From Amycolatopsis sp. QT-25 (GTDB taxonomy: Bacteria; Actinomycetota; Actinomycetes; Mycobacteriales; Pseudonocardiaceae), in contig NZ_CP120210.1 in the NCBI RefSeq assembly GCF_029369745.1, positions 7,688,001 through 7,752,000 of the forward strand: DNA of 64,000 nucleotides, read 5' to 3'. Shown here one piece after another: positions 1-8,303 of the stretch (position 1 is its first letter; the number at the start of each line of letters is the position of its first letter). The position numbers and the translations under genes are program-made. The notes below the pieces were generated by a model, which worked only from the letters and a program-made list of their open reading frames with translations, was not told the origin of the DNA and searched no databases.

Positions 1-1
1 C

Positions 2-406
2 GAGGAACTCGCGCGTACCCACCGGCTGGAGTTCGACCGGCCGATCGGCCTGGTCCTGTGCGCGATCGTCCACCACCTCCAGGACCTCGACGAGGCACGG
101 AAGATCGTCCGCGCCTACGTCGACGCGCTGGCCCCTGGCTCGTTCGTCGCGCTGCTTCACCACCACAATCCCGCCGATGGCACCGAAGCCGCCGACATCG
201 CGACGTCACTCGAGAAACGCTTCAACGGCACCGGGCTGGACACGCTGTACCGCACGCGCGAGGAGATCGAGTCGTTCTTCGCGGGACTCGAACTGATGGA
301 GCCGGGGCTGACGTACCCGCACCTGTGGTGGCCGGACGGCCCGCGCTTCACCCCGCCTTCGCCCATGAACTTCACGTCGCTCGGCGGGGTGGCGCGTAAG
401 TCTTAA
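2..406 (+). CDS. SAM-dependent methyltransferase, C-terminal part (5' end outside window)
   Basis: The reading frame is open from base 2 to a TAA at 404-406, giving 134 residues of C-terminal sequence. The text FDRPIGLVLCAIVHHL, followed by a helix and ALAPGSFVALLHHHNP, resembles the core strands of the DUF574 / Methyltransf_19 class of actinobacterial methyltransferases, which use S-adenosylmethionine; the WWPDGPR stretch near the end also fits. The glycine-rich SAM loop would lie upstream and cannot be checked. The substrate is unknown. The stop overlaps by 4 bp the stop end of the small membrane-protein gene on the other strand. The family call is by resemblance only. Confidence 0.75.
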   Translation, partial: EELARTHRLEFDRPIGLVLCAIVHHLQDLDEARKIVRAYVDALAPGSFVALLHHHNPADGTEAADIATSLEKRFNGTGLDTLYRTREEIESFFAGLELMEPGLTYPHLWWPDGPRFTPPSPMNFTSLGGVARKS

Positions 407-588
407 CGGCGAAGCTGTTTCGGGGTGCCCTTGCCCTTGATGGCGCCGTACGCGGCCGTGCCGAGGAAGACCGCGCCGCCGATGACGGCGATCCAGAAAA
501 CGGCCTTCACGAGGAAACCGAGCACGGAACCGAGCACCATGAAGGCCACCCAAGCCAGAATCAGCCCGCCGACGATCTTCCAGAACAT
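403..588 (-). CDS. small two-helix membrane protein
   Basis: This is a 61-residue protein. Residues about 5-28 and 31-50 are hydrophobic and rich in Gly, Val, Ile and Phe, so it probably spans the membrane twice and ends in a short basic tail (KGKGTPKQLRR). An AGGATG sequence lies just upstream of the ATG, giving a plausible ribosome site. I do not recognise a family. It converges with the methyltransferase gene and the two stop ends overlap by 4 bp. High local hydrophobicity and a proper start support it being real, but no function can be given. Confidence 0.6.
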   Translation of the reverse strand: MFWKIVGGLILAWVAFMVLGSVLGFLVKAVFWIAVIGGAVFLGTAAYGAIKGKGTPKQLRR

Positions 589-606
589 GGCATCCTCCGA
601 TTACCT

Positions 607-630
607 CACCGTGCCCGAGCGGGCCCGGTG
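607..630 (-). terminator. imperfect GC-rich hairpin, possible terminator
   Basis: CACCGTGCCCG and CGGGCCCGGTG form arms with one mismatch and a very short loop. It lies downstream of the aminotransferase stop and upstream of the small membrane-protein gene, where a terminator would be expected. There is no T-run. Confidence 0.35.
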
Positions 631-680
631 AGTCCAGGTTGTCAGGCGGGAGTCGTGAGCGCCTCCTTTCCGGCCAACGT

Positions 681-1868
681 TCAGGGAGAACTCCGGGTTC
701 CCCCTGACCGGTGAGCACCGAGCCAGTCGCCCAGCCTGCGGACGCCCTCGTCGATGTCCTCGCGCGAGCCCGCGAAGGAGAACCGCACGAACCGGCCGCC
801 GTCGACCGGATCGAAGTCGATGCCGGGAGCGATCGCGACACCGGTCTCGGCGAGGAGCCGCTGGCACCAGCTGAGGCTGTCGTTCGTGTACGCGGAGACG
901 TCGGCGTAGGCGTAGAAGGCGCCTTCGGCCGGCGCGAGCTTGTCGATGCCGATGCCCTTGAGACCGCTGAAGAGCACGTCGCGGTTGGCCCGGTAGCGCT
1001 CGACATGGCCATCGGCCTCCGCGTACCCCTCCGGAGTGAACGCGGCGATCGCGGCGTGCTGGGAGACCGCGGGCGGGCAGATGGTGAAGTTGCCGGTCAG
1101 GACGTCGATCGCGCGGTGCAGCCGCTGAGGCGCCAGCATCCAGCCGAGCCGCCAGCCCGTCATGGCGAAGTACTTGGAGAACGAACCGAGGACGAGCGCT
1201 TCGTCGCCGTACTGCCAGGCGCAATCGAGCCCGGCGCCGTAGGAGATCCCGTGGTAGATCTCGTCACTGATTAACTGCACGCCCCGTGACGCGCACCAGC
1301 CGCTGATCGCGGCGAGTTCACCCGGTGGCAGGACGGTGCCGGTGGGGTTGCTCGGACTGGCCACGATCAGTCCCTTGACCGGCCCCAGTTCGTCGAGCAG
1401 CGCGACGGTCGGCTGGAAGTTCGTCCCCGCCCCGGTGGCGAATTCGACGACCTCGCAGCCGAGCACCTTCAGCAGGTTGCGGTAGGCCGGGTAGCCGGGG
1501 CGCGCCATCGCGACGCGGTCACCGGCCTCGAAGGCGCTGAGGAACGAGAGCAGGAAGCCGCCGGAAGAACCGGTCGTGACGATGACGTCCTGCGGGCTCA
1601 CGTCGACCGGGTACGTGCGGTTGTAGTGCGTCGCGACGGCCTCCCGCAGTTCCGGGACGCCGAGTTGCTCGGTGTAGCCGAGGGTGTGGTCCTTCAGTGC
1701 CCGCTGCGCCGCCTCGAGCACGGGGCGCGGCGCGGGCGCGGACGGTTGCCCCGCGAGCAGCGGGACCAGGTCACCGTGGCTGCGCTGCCGGGCCTGCGCG
1801 GCCGAAAGGACGTCCATGACGTGGAACGGCGGGACGTCGGAACGTGGTGCGGGACCAGGGAGGGACAT
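681..1868 (-). CDS. PLP-dependent class I/II aminotransferase
   Basis: The protein has 395 residues, the usual length for fold-type I aspartate-aminotransferase-like enzymes that move an amino group between an amino acid and a 2-oxoacid using pyridoxal phosphate. Visible landmarks are SPSNPTG (Asn174), SDEIYH (Asp202, Tyr205) and GSFSKYFAMTGWRLGW with the Schiff-base Lys232 and Arg240. GYTEQLGVPELREAVA near residue 64 is the typical N-terminal signature. The gene starts 9 bp after the stop of the fused GntR-TetR regulator and is probably co-transcribed with it. The amino-acid substrate cannot be told from sequence; it could also be a C-S lyase-like or alliinase-like member. Confidence 0.9.
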   Translation of the reverse strand: MSLPGPAPRSDVPPFHVMDVLSAAQARQRSHGDLVPLLAGQPSAPAPRPVLEAAQRALKDHTLGYTEQLGVPELREAVATHYNRTYPVDVSPQDVIVTTGSSGGFLLSFLSAFEAGDRVAMARPGYPAYRNLLKVLGCEVVEFATGAGTNFQPTVALLDELGPVKGLIVASPSNPTGTVLPPGELAAISGWCASRGVQLISDEIYHGISYGAGLDCAWQYGDEALVLGSFSKYFAMTGWRLGWMLAPQRLHRAIDVLTGNFTICPPAVSQHAAIAAFTPEGYAEADGHVERYRANRDVLFSGLKGIGIDKLAPAEGAFYAYADVSAYTNDSLSWCQRLLAETGVAIAPGIDFDPVDGGRFVRFSFAGSREDIDEGVRRLGDWLGAHRSGGTRSSP

Positions 1869-1877
1869 GGGGCGAGG

Positions 1878-2780
1878 CTAGCCCGCCTTCGCCAGGAGAA
1901 CCGAGTAGCCGTCGAGGAGGCGTTGAAGCCCGAACTCGAAGAGCGTGTCGAGGTCGTAGTCGAACGGGGCGCGCGAGACGACGCCGGCGAAGTTGGGGAA
2001 ACGGCCGCCGGAGACCAGCTCCCAGAGGATCGGCTCTTGCTCCGCGAGCCAGGCGTCGGCGGAAACCGCCGTCCCGGATTCGGTGTCGGCTTCGGCCTCG
2101 AAGCTGAGAGCGATGCCGCGTACGTGGTTGAAGATCGTGATGTGCGCGTACATGATCGTCGACGCCGGGAGGCCATGACCGTCGAGTGCGCGAGTGGCCC
2201 AGTCCGCGTGGGCCAGCAGATTCGGCAACGGTTGCGGACGGGTGATCGAGAGCGCCTGCGCGAGCCAGGGATGCCGCCGGAACAGGGCCCATTGCGCCCG
2301 CGCCATCAGCTCGAGCTGGGCCCGCCAGCCGGGTGGCGGTGCGGGGGGAAAGCGGATCTCGCCGAGGGCCAGGTCGGCCATCTCGAGGATCAGTTCCTCC
2401 TTCGCGGTGACATGGCGATAAAGCGTCATCGTCGCGACACCGAGACCGGAGGCGACGCGGCGCATCGAGAGCGCGCGGATGCCCTCGGCGTCCGCGATCC
2501 GGATCGCGGCCTTCACCACCCGCTCGCGGGACAGCTCGGCCTCGGTTCTCGGCGCGGACTTCCGGACGCGGCTCGCGACGACCGTGCCCGCGCCGGGTTT
2601 GGCGACGACCAGGCCGTCCCGTTTGAGGGTGGCGAGCACCTTCGTCGCGGTCGCCATCGCGACCCCCCACTCGGTGACGATCCGGCGGGTCGACGGGACC
2701 TTGTCGCCCTCGCGAAGCTCACCGGACGTGATCCGGCGGCGGATCTCGGCGGCGATCCGCAGATAGGGCGGCTCGGTCAT
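1878..2780 (-). CDS. transcription regulator with GntR HTH fused to a TetR-type repressor
   Basis: The 300-residue protein carries two DNA-binding domains. Residues 5-68 (PPYLRIAAEIRRRITSGEL, VPSTRRIVTEWGVA) form a GntR winged helix. Residues about 80-130 (ERVVKAAIRIADAEGIRAL, LSMRRVASGLGVATMTLYRH) form a TetR helix-turn-helix. The rest fits the TetR_C tetracycline-repressor ligand domain. It is divergent from the FAD monooxygenase gene, a layout typical for a repressor of a drug-modifying or detoxifying monooxygenase. It precedes the aminotransferase by 9 bp. The 153 bp promoter region holds two kinds of repeated motif that could serve the two HTH domains. The ligand is unknown. Confidence 0.88.
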   Translation of the reverse strand: MTEPPYLRIAAEIRRRITSGELREGDKVPSTRRIVTEWGVAMATATKVLATLKRDGLVVAKPGAGTVVASRVRKSAPRTEAELSRERVVKAAIRIADAEGIRALSMRRVASGLGVATMTLYRHVTAKEELILEMADLALGEIRFPPAPPPGWRAQLELMARAQWALFRRHPWLAQALSITRPQPLPNLLAHADWATRALDGHGLPASTIMYAHITIFNHVRGIALSFEAEADTESGTAVSADAWLAEQEPILWELVSGGRFPNFAGVVSRAPFDYDLDTLFEFGLQRLLDGYSVLLAKAG

Positions 2781-2795
2781 GGTCGGCTCCCTGTC

Positions 2796-2930
2796 CTAGT
2801 GCACCTGACGCCGTCTCGGCTGCCGCACTAGATCGACCGTACTAGTGCATCGAAGTTTTTCTGCGCTTTTCCTGGGCCTGAGGGTTGGTCTCCATACGTT
2901 GTACGCAGCGCTTCACAACACCGTACACAA
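2796..2930. promoter_or_regulatory. divergent promoter region with two sets of putative operators
   Basis: Three copies of the 7-mer CTAGTGC or its complement GCACTAG lie at 2796-2802, 2825-2831 and 2842-2848, near the regulator start; short sites of this kind suit a GntR wing. Nearer the monooxygenase, TTGTACG at 2899-2905 and CGTACACAA at 2922-2930 form an interrupted inverted repeat that could bind a TetR domain. The motifs are read directly; assigning them to the two HTH domains is inference. A ribosome site AAGGAG at 2928-2933 decides the monooxygenase start. Confidence 0.5.
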
Positions 2931-2933
2931 GGA

Positions 2934-4127
2934 GTGGACATGCGGCAGGTCCTGATTTCGGGGGCGGGAATCGCCGGTACGACGCTGGCGTACTGGCTGC
3001 GGCGGCACGGTTTCGCGCCGACGGTCGTCGAGCGGGCCCCCGCGCCCCGCGTCGGCGGGCACGCGGTCGACATCCGGGGTACGGCGCTCGGCGTCGTCGA
3101 CCGGATGGGGGTGCTCGGGCGCCTCCGGGAACTGCGCACGGACATGCGCGGGATGTCGTTCGTGAACGGCGCGGGAAAGACCCTCGTGCAGGTCACCGAC
3201 CACACGCTGACCGGTGGGCTCACCGGCAGCGAGGACGTCGAGATCCTGCGGGACGACCTCACCGACACACTGGCTTCGGTCGCTCAGGAAGGCGTCGAGT
3301 ACGTCTACGGAAACCGGATCACCGGTATCGCGCAACGGACCGACGGTGTCCGGGTCGCCTTCGCTCACGGCGCGGCGCGGGACTTCGACCTCGTCATCGG
3401 CGCGGACGGCCAGCACTCGGCCGTGCGATCGCTCGTTTTCGGGGCGGAGAAACAGTTTTCACACTATCTGGACACCTATCTCGCGGTGTTCACCGTGCCG
3501 AACTTCCTCGAGCTGGACCGCTGGCAGACCTTTCACCTGACTCCGGGAAAGCTGGCCGGGCTGTACAGCGCCCGAAAGAACACCGAGGCGCGGGCGATGC
3601 TCGGCTTCCAGTCGCCGGAACTCGACTTCGATCGGCATGACCCCGAGCAGCAACGAAAACTGCTCGCCGACCGGTTCGCGGGCCAAGGCTGGGCAGTGCC
3701 GCGGCTGCTCCGCGAAATGGAATCGTGCGAGCTGTACTTCGATTCCATGACCCAGATCCGGATGGGCCGGTTCACCGAGGGGCGGGTCGCTTTGGCCGGC
3801 GACGCGGGCTATGGACCATCGCCGCTTTCGGGACAGGGCACCAGTTTGGCGCTCGTCGGAGCGTACGTGCTCGCCGGCTCATTGGCCGCCTCCACCGACC
3901 ATCGGGCCGCTTTCGCTTCCTACGAAAGGGAAATGCGACCGTTCGTGCTCCGGAACCAGGCGCTGGCCGCGCTGAACCAGAAGAAGCAAACCCGGTTCCG
4001 GCAGTGGAAGCAGATCCAGTCGATGCGAGTGCTGCCCTATCTGCCGTTCCGGGATCGGCTGATGAAGTCGGCCATGCGACCGCTGACGGAGGCGGCGAAC
4101 GGCATGGCACTCAAGGACTACTCGTGA
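2934..4127 (+). CDS. FAD-dependent monooxygenase (PHBH/TetX-like)
   Basis: The 397-residue protein belongs to the class A flavoprotein hydroxylases, which use NAD(P)H and oxygen to hydroxylate aromatic or drug-like substrates in the cytosol. The dinucleotide fold is at the N-terminus (ISGAGIAG, Gly10, Gly12, Gly15). GADGQHSAVR at 156-165 matches the DG motif and ALAGDAGYGPSPLSGQG at 287-303 the GD motif with the FAD-ribityl site. The start is the ATG at 2934 or 2940; AAGGAG just upstream favours one of these. It is divergent from the dual-HTH regulator and is its likely target. The closest functional models are TetX-type inactivators, but the substrate here is not known. Confidence 0.88.
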   Translation: MDMRQVLISGAGIAGTTLAYWLRRHGFAPTVVERAPAPRVGGHAVDIRGTALGVVDRMGVLGRLRELRTDMRGMSFVNGAGKTLVQVTDHTLTGGLTGSEDVEILRDDLTDTLASVAQEGVEYVYGNRITGIAQRTDGVRVAFAHGAARDFDLVIGADGQHSAVRSLVFGAEKQFSHYLDTYLAVFTVPNFLELDRWQTFHLTPGKLAGLYSARKNTEARAMLGFQSPELDFDRHDPEQQRKLLADRFAGQGWAVPRLLREMESCELYFDSMTQIRMGRFTEGRVALAGDAGYGPSPLSGQGTSLALVGAYVLAGSLAASTDHRAAFASYEREMRPFVLRNQALAALNQKKQTRFRQWKQIQSMRVLPYLPFRDRLMKSAMRPLTEAANGMALKDYS

Positions 4128-4157
4128 GGCGAGCACGGTTCCGCTGAGCTCGAAGGC

Positions 4158-4191
4158 GTAACTCGCGTGATTGAGCACGTAACTCGCGTGA
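4158..4191. repeat. direct repeat GTAACTCGCGTGA x2
   Basis: A 13-base unit, GTAACTCGCGTGA, occurs at 4158-4170 and again at 4179-4191, 21 bp apart start to start. It lies in the 72 bp between the convergent stops of the monooxygenase and the ESX transglycosylase genes. Role unknown. Confidence 0.7.
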
Positions 4192-4199
4192 GTGCGGCG

Positions 4200-5321
4200 T
4201 CAGTAGCCCTGATACCCACCGCCACCGGCCATGGACTTCAGCCCCGGGTGTCCTTCGAAGCCGCCGTACCGCGAGAACGTGTACCGGACGCCCGCGATGA
4301 TGTTGTCCACCGGGTTGTAGATGTCGTCGTGCCCGGGAAGCTTGTGCGCGTTGAAGGTCGGGTCGATGCACTGCATCAACCCCTTCGACGGCGTGCCCTT
4401 CGCCGCGTTGGAATCCCAGTTGTTGATGGCGTTGGGATTACCGCCGGACTCCTTCTCGATGATCGTCCAGATCTTCTGGATGTCCGCCTCGGTCACCGGG
4501 ATCCCGGCGGCCTGCAGGATCTTGATGGCTTCCTGGATCCATTGCTGGACGTTGCCCGGCGGCGTCGTCGACGGCGGACCACCGCTCGGACCGAGGCCGC
4601 CGCCCCCACCGCCACCGCCGCCTCCTCCGCCCCCACCGCCACCGCCGGCGTGGAGACCGCCGGTGCGCTTGGGGACGCTGCCGTCCTTGCCGGGCATCGG
4701 AACCGTCGAGTAACCGCCCTCGATGTCCTTCTTCATCAGTGCCTGGGACTTCTGGATCATCTGATTGGCCTGGTCGAGCAGGCCCTTGACCCGGGCGTCG
4801 GCGTCGGCGGTGATCTTGCCGATGTCGGTCTTGGCCTTCTGGATGATCTCGGCGGCCGAAGGACTCGGCGCCGGCTTGTGGTCCTTCTCGGCCTGCGCGG
4901 CGGCCTGGATCGCCGCGTTCTTGTCCGTCTCCGCCTGGGTGTTCCGTTTGTTGACCGCCTCTTCGGCGCCCTTGTAGGCGTCGGCGACCTGGGTCTTGAT
5001 GTTGCCGAGATCGGTGTGGACACGATCGAGGTCGTCGACGACCTTGCCCAGTTGGGCCTCGACGTTCTGGCCTGCCTTGGTGATCGACTTGACGTACTCG
5101 AAGAAGGCGTCCGCGGCGGGGCCGACCCAGACGCCACTGTTCAGCGCTTCTGTCGAACGCGAGAGCGCCGCGCTGTGGTCACCGGCGTTGTCGGCGGCCG
5201 TCTTGAACTGCTTCGAGGCGTTCTGAATGGCGGCGAGGTTCACCTTTTCGATCTGCTCGGCCTTCTTGACGAGCCCGTCCCAGCCGTCCGGCGTGCCGGC
5301 GCCGACGTTGTTCAAACCCAC
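4200..5321 (-). CDS. ESX/WXG-type protein fused to a lytic transglycosylase (SLT) domain
   Basis: The 373-residue protein has three parts. Residues 1-130 are helical and include a W-x-G turn (Trp65-Gly67), as in WXG100/ESX substrates. Residues 130-225 are a coiled, Ala/Lys/Gln-rich stretch, followed by 18 consecutive glycines at 226-243. Residues 258-360 are an SLT/lysozyme-like domain with IIEKESGGNP (probable catalytic Glu292), GLMQ at 315-318 and a late NIIAGVRY helix. It should cleave peptidoglycan after export. There is no classical signal peptide, so export by a type VII system is the likely route. GTG start with AAGGGGGC upstream. It is the last gene of the ESX cluster. A role in wall remodelling or as an effector is inference. 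Confidence 0.85.
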   Translation of the reverse strand: MGLNNVGAGTPDGWDGLVKKAEQIEKVNLAAIQNASKQFKTAADNAGDHSAALSRSTEALNSGVWVGPAADAFFEYVKSITKAGQNVEAQLGKVVDDLDRVHTDLGNIKTQVADAYKGAEEAVNKRNTQAETDKNAAIQAAAQAEKDHKPAPSPSAAEIIQKAKTDIGKITADADARVKGLLDQANQMIQKSQALMKKDIEGGYSTVPMPGKDGSVPKRTGGLHAGGGGGGGGGGGGGGGGGLGPSGGPPSTTPPGNVQQWIQEAIKILQAAGIPVTEADIQKIWTIIEKESGGNPNAINNWDSNAAKGTPSKGLMQCIDPTFNAHKLPGHDDIYNPVDNIIAGVRYTFSRYGGFEGHPGLKSMAGGGGYQGY

Positions 5322-5365
5322 TGCTCAAGCCCCCTTGGTATCCGGCCCCCAGGCCTGACGAATCG

Positions 5366-5677
5366 TCACAGCTCTCCGTGCACCTTCAGGTTGTCCACGT
5401 GGACCGCTTCGGTCTCCTTGATCAACCCCGCCGCCTTGCGCAGCACGAAGGCCGTGGCCTCCATCAACTGACCGGCCGAATCGAATTCGTTGTGGACGCC
5501 TTGCTTGAACTTGCCCACCGCGCCTTTCGCGTCGCCGTGCTCGTCCACTCCGCCGAAGGGGCTTTCCTTCTCGTCGTCCATGCCGGTGACGCCTTTTTTG
5601 GTCTTCTCGAACTCGTCCTTGAGCTTCTCCACCTGACCGGCGGCGATCCCCATGGAATCCGGGTCGTACACAGGCAC
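5366..5677 (-). CDS. small helical ESX-cluster protein
   Basis: The product has 103 residues and is predicted helical and acidic, with heptad-like text (AAGQVEKLKDEFEKTKKGV) and a C-terminal helix (LMEATAFVLRKAAGLIKETEAV). Size and style match WXG100-like or ESX-partner proteins, although no clear W-x-G is present. It begins with GTG at 5677, preceded by GAAGGGGATG, and ends 44 bp before the transglycosylase start, so the two are probably co-transcribed and could form a secreted pair. The pairing is inference. Confidence 0.7.
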   Translation of the reverse strand: MPVYDPDSMGIAAGQVEKLKDEFEKTKKGVTGMDDEKESPFGGVDEHGDAKGAVGKFKQGVHNEFDSAGQLMEATAFVLRKAAGLIKETEAVHVDNLKVHGEL

Positions 5678-5844
5678 GGTTCGTCATCCCCTTCACGGAA
5701 AACTCGTATCCGTCCGATCAGACGCGCTGCCGATCAGGACGGTTCCCGCGCACACTTTAAAACCTCGGCAGTGGGCCGTGTGCGTATCCACGCCGACTTC
5801 CCCCCCGCCGATATCCACTTCGCGAAACAGCCGAATCGGGCAAG

Positions 5845-6648
5845 TCAGAAATCGGCGACTTCCCGGATCCGCGTCGCCAGCAGCTGGTTGTCCGCCGGGG
5901 TGATGGTCGCCCAATCCCGGCCGTCCCGGTTCCGCACGACCTGGAACAGGTACCGCCCCGCGTCCGTGTCGTAGAAGGCGACCACGCTTTCCGCGCGGCG
6001 GGGGCGGCCGTCACGGCCCGCGCGTTCGACGCCGAACTGGCCACGCGCCTCCTGGCCGAGCAGCATGCCCGCCACCTCCTGGGCCTGCCACAGTGGCACG
6101 TCGAGGTCTTCCAGCGCGGTGACCAGTGCTTTCGCGTCGCCGCGGGCGGCGGCATCGGCATCGCGGAGGACGTCGTGCGGAATGCTGACCGACTGGCCGA
6201 CGCCGGGACCGAGATCACCCGCGACCGAAACCGCGGCCTCGGCGAGAGAGCTTTCCCTGGCGGGGATCAGCCACACCTGACCGGAGTCGATCACGCCGAG
6301 CAACGCCTGGTTGCCGACGCTGACCGCCTGGCCCTTGATCTCGCGATCGGTCCACACCCAGACGTCGATCGCGACCCGCGGATGCGCGAACAGGTTCAGC
6401 ATGTCGACCAGTTCGCCCGACGCCTGGTGTCCCCGCGCGAGCCCTCGCGCGCGCAGGGATTCCCAAGCATCCTCGATCAGTGCCGCCCGCTCCGTGTGGG
6501 TCGTTCCGGGGCTCGGCACGTCGAGTGCGACATGGCGGCGGGGCAGCCGTTCGGCTTCCCAGAGCATCTCGAACTCGAGAGCGGACAGCACCAGGCTGCC
6601 GTTGTCGTTCGGCACAGGTTCAGCGCGCTTCGGGGTTGCCGTGGTCAC
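5845..6648 (-). CDS. ESX secretion-associated protein, EspG family
   Basis: The 267-residue protein matches the EspG family: an N-terminal FEMLWEAERLPRRHVALDV segment, a DVWVWTDREIKGQAVSVGNQALLGVI core and a C-terminal ATITPADNQLLATRIREV helix. EspG proteins are cytosolic chaperones that bind PPE-type substrates of a given ESX system before export. The gene overlaps the end of the PPE-like gene by 29 bp if the GTG at 6648 is used; a GTG at 6615 just after that stop is an alternative. Direct coupling to the PPE-like gene supports the chaperone-substrate relation. A 167 bp gap separates it from the downstream small gene. Confidence 0.85.
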   Translation of the reverse strand: MTTATPKRAEPVPNDNGSLVLSALEFEMLWEAERLPRRHVALDVPSPGTTHTERAALIEDAWESLRARGLARGHQASGELVDMLNLFAHPRVAIDVWVWTDREIKGQAVSVGNQALLGVIDSGQVWLIPARESSLAEAAVSVAGDLGPGVGQSVSIPHDVLRDADAAARGDAKALVTALEDLDVPLWQAQEVAGMLLGQEARGQFGVERAGRDGRPRRAESVVAFYDTDAGRYLFQVVRNRDGRDWATITPADNQLLATRIREVADF

Positions 6649-8293
6649 CGATCACGTCGGGCGACACCAGGCGCTCGTCCGTGAACAGGTCCTTGTCGTC
6701 GACGCCGTAACGCCTGATGTGCTCCGCATCCTCTTCGACGTCCTGAGTGGCCGCGCGCTCCATGAACTTCGACTCCGTCTTCGGCTGCTTCGCGCCGATC
6801 TTCTCCGAACGCCGCATGGCCTCTTCTTCGGGAAGCTCGCCGATCGACAGCTGACGGGTCGGCTTCCCGCCGCCTTCCTGCCGAGGACGTCGGTCGCGTT
6901 CCTTGTCGCCGCTCAGCGCGCCACCCGCGACACCGGCGCCGAGCGCGGCGGCACCCGCGCCGAGATCGCCGGCGGCCGGGCCGGCGACCTTCGGGACGGC
7001 GGGGAACCCGCGGCCGGATTCGTTGCCGGGGACCGGCGGCGTCTGCGGTCCGGCGCCGACCGAGCGACCCTTGCCGAGTGCCTGGTCACCACTGGCGCCA
7101 CCGGCGACGTTGCCGAAGACACCGGGGCCGGAGCTGGAGCCGGGACCCTTGCCGAGAGCGCTGTCGATACCGGGGCCGATGCCGAACGACTTGCCCGCGG
7201 GCTGCGCCGACGTGGTGCTGTTCGGCGGCACACTGCCGGTGGACGGACCCGGCGGGACATTAGGGGTGTTCGGGGTGTTCGGGGTGTTCGGCGCACCAGG
7301 CGGGACGAACGGCGGCGTGGCGGGCGAGCCGGTGATCGGGTACGACGGCCTGCTTTGGTCCGGCTGCGGCGCGGGCCGGTTCGGGGTCACCCAGCCGCTT
7401 CCGGGCGCGGGCGCGGGCCTCGAAGTGCCGGACGGTGTGGTCGGAGCCGCGGCCGCCGGAGCAGTGGCACCGGCGTGGGGCACCGACGTGCCGGTTTTGC
7501 GGGCCACGCCGCCGCCCATCGCGACCCCGTAGGCCGGGGTCGGGGCGTCGTAGGACGGCGCCTTCGGATTGCTGACGGGCTGCACCACCGGCGGCACGTA
7601 TTTCGACTCGACGGCGGCCGACGCGGGTCGCACACTGCCGTCCGGAGTGAGCTCGGTGGCGGTACCCGCGAGGTCGAGCGCACCGGAACCGCCGCCCACT
7701 CCGGCGGTGGTCGTGGTCTGGGTCAGGTTCATCGCCTGCGGATCGGCCAAGGTGTCGGTCGACAGCAGGTTCTCACCGCTCGTCCTGGCGTAGTCGTTCA
7801 ACGCCTCTTGTGCCTGCGCCCGCGCGTTGTTCGCGGCGCTGACGCTCTTGGCGTGATCGGTTTCGAACCCGATGAGGCTCAGCACGACGTCACCGATGGT
7901 CAACCCGCCGGCGCCCTTCCGGACCACTTCCGGATCCGGGAGCTTGTGCAGCGTCCGGGTGAAGGCCTCCCCTTGGGCGAAGATCATCTCCGCGGAATGC
8001 GTGACCTTCGAGTTCGCGTCCTGGGAGAAGCCCGCCTGTTCGGTGAACACCTGCCCGGCGGCGCCACCCGCCTCGCTCTGCCATTCCACGCCGAGCTTGC
8101 CCAGCTCGTCGCGCAGCGTCTTGTCGGTGTCCGCGAGCGCGCCCGCGACGGCCTTCAGCGCGTCGACGGCGATGCCGATGCTGCCGGTGCCGTCACCGCT
8201 GCGGAAGCGTTCGATCTCGGTCGCGATCCCGGTGTCGGTGTAGCCGTCGAACCGAAGATCGCGGAGCCTGCCCGCGAGGTCGGAAACGTTCAC
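6620..8293 (-). CDS. PPE-like type VII secretion protein with Pro/Gly-rich tail
   Basis: The product has 557 residues. The first ~190 are helical with GVEWQSEAGGAAG near residue 70, comparable with the W-x-G turn of PPE/WXG proteins. Residues about 200-480 are low-complexity and rich in Pro, Gly, Ala and Ser, including APNTPNTPNTPN encoded by a 9-bp tandem repeat at 7264-7291. The last ~70 residues are charged and helical. It is followed, with overlap, by EspG, which is expected to chaperone PPE-type substrates. GTG start with GGGAGGG upstream. No core ESX membrane genes lie in this window, so it would use a machine encoded elsewhere. Confidence 0.8.
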   Translation of the reverse strand: MNVSDLAGRLRDLRFDGYTDTGIATEIERFRSGDGTGSIGIAVDALKAVAGALADTDKTLRDELGKLGVEWQSEAGGAAGQVFTEQAGFSQDANSKVTHSAEMIFAQGEAFTRTLHKLPDPEVVRKGAGGLTIGDVVLSLIGFETDHAKSVSAANNARAQAQEALNDYARTSGENLLSTDTLADPQAMNLTQTTTTAGVGGGSGALDLAGTATELTPDGSVRPASAAVESKYVPPVVQPVSNPKAPSYDAPTPAYGVAMGGGVARKTGTSVPHAGATAPAAAAPTTPSGTSRPAPAPGSGWVTPNRPAPQPDQSRPSYPITGSPATPPFVPPGAPNTPNTPNTPNVPPGPSTGSVPPNSTTSAQPAGKSFGIGPGIDSALGKGPGSSSGPGVFGNVAGGASGDQALGKGRSVGAGPQTPPVPGNESGRGFPAVPKVAGPAAGDLGAGAAALGAGVAGGALSGDKERDRRPRQEGGGKPTRQLSIGELPEEEAMRRSEKIGAKQPKTESKFMERAATQDVEEDAEHIRRYGVDDKDLFTDERLVSPDVIGDHGNPEAR

Positions 8294-8303
8294 GCCGCCC
8301 TCC

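Noticed and set aside
7264..7291. 9-bp tandem repeat in the PPE-like gene as a separate element
   Set aside because: It encodes the Pro-Asn-Thr repeats of the low-complexity tail and needs no further explanation.
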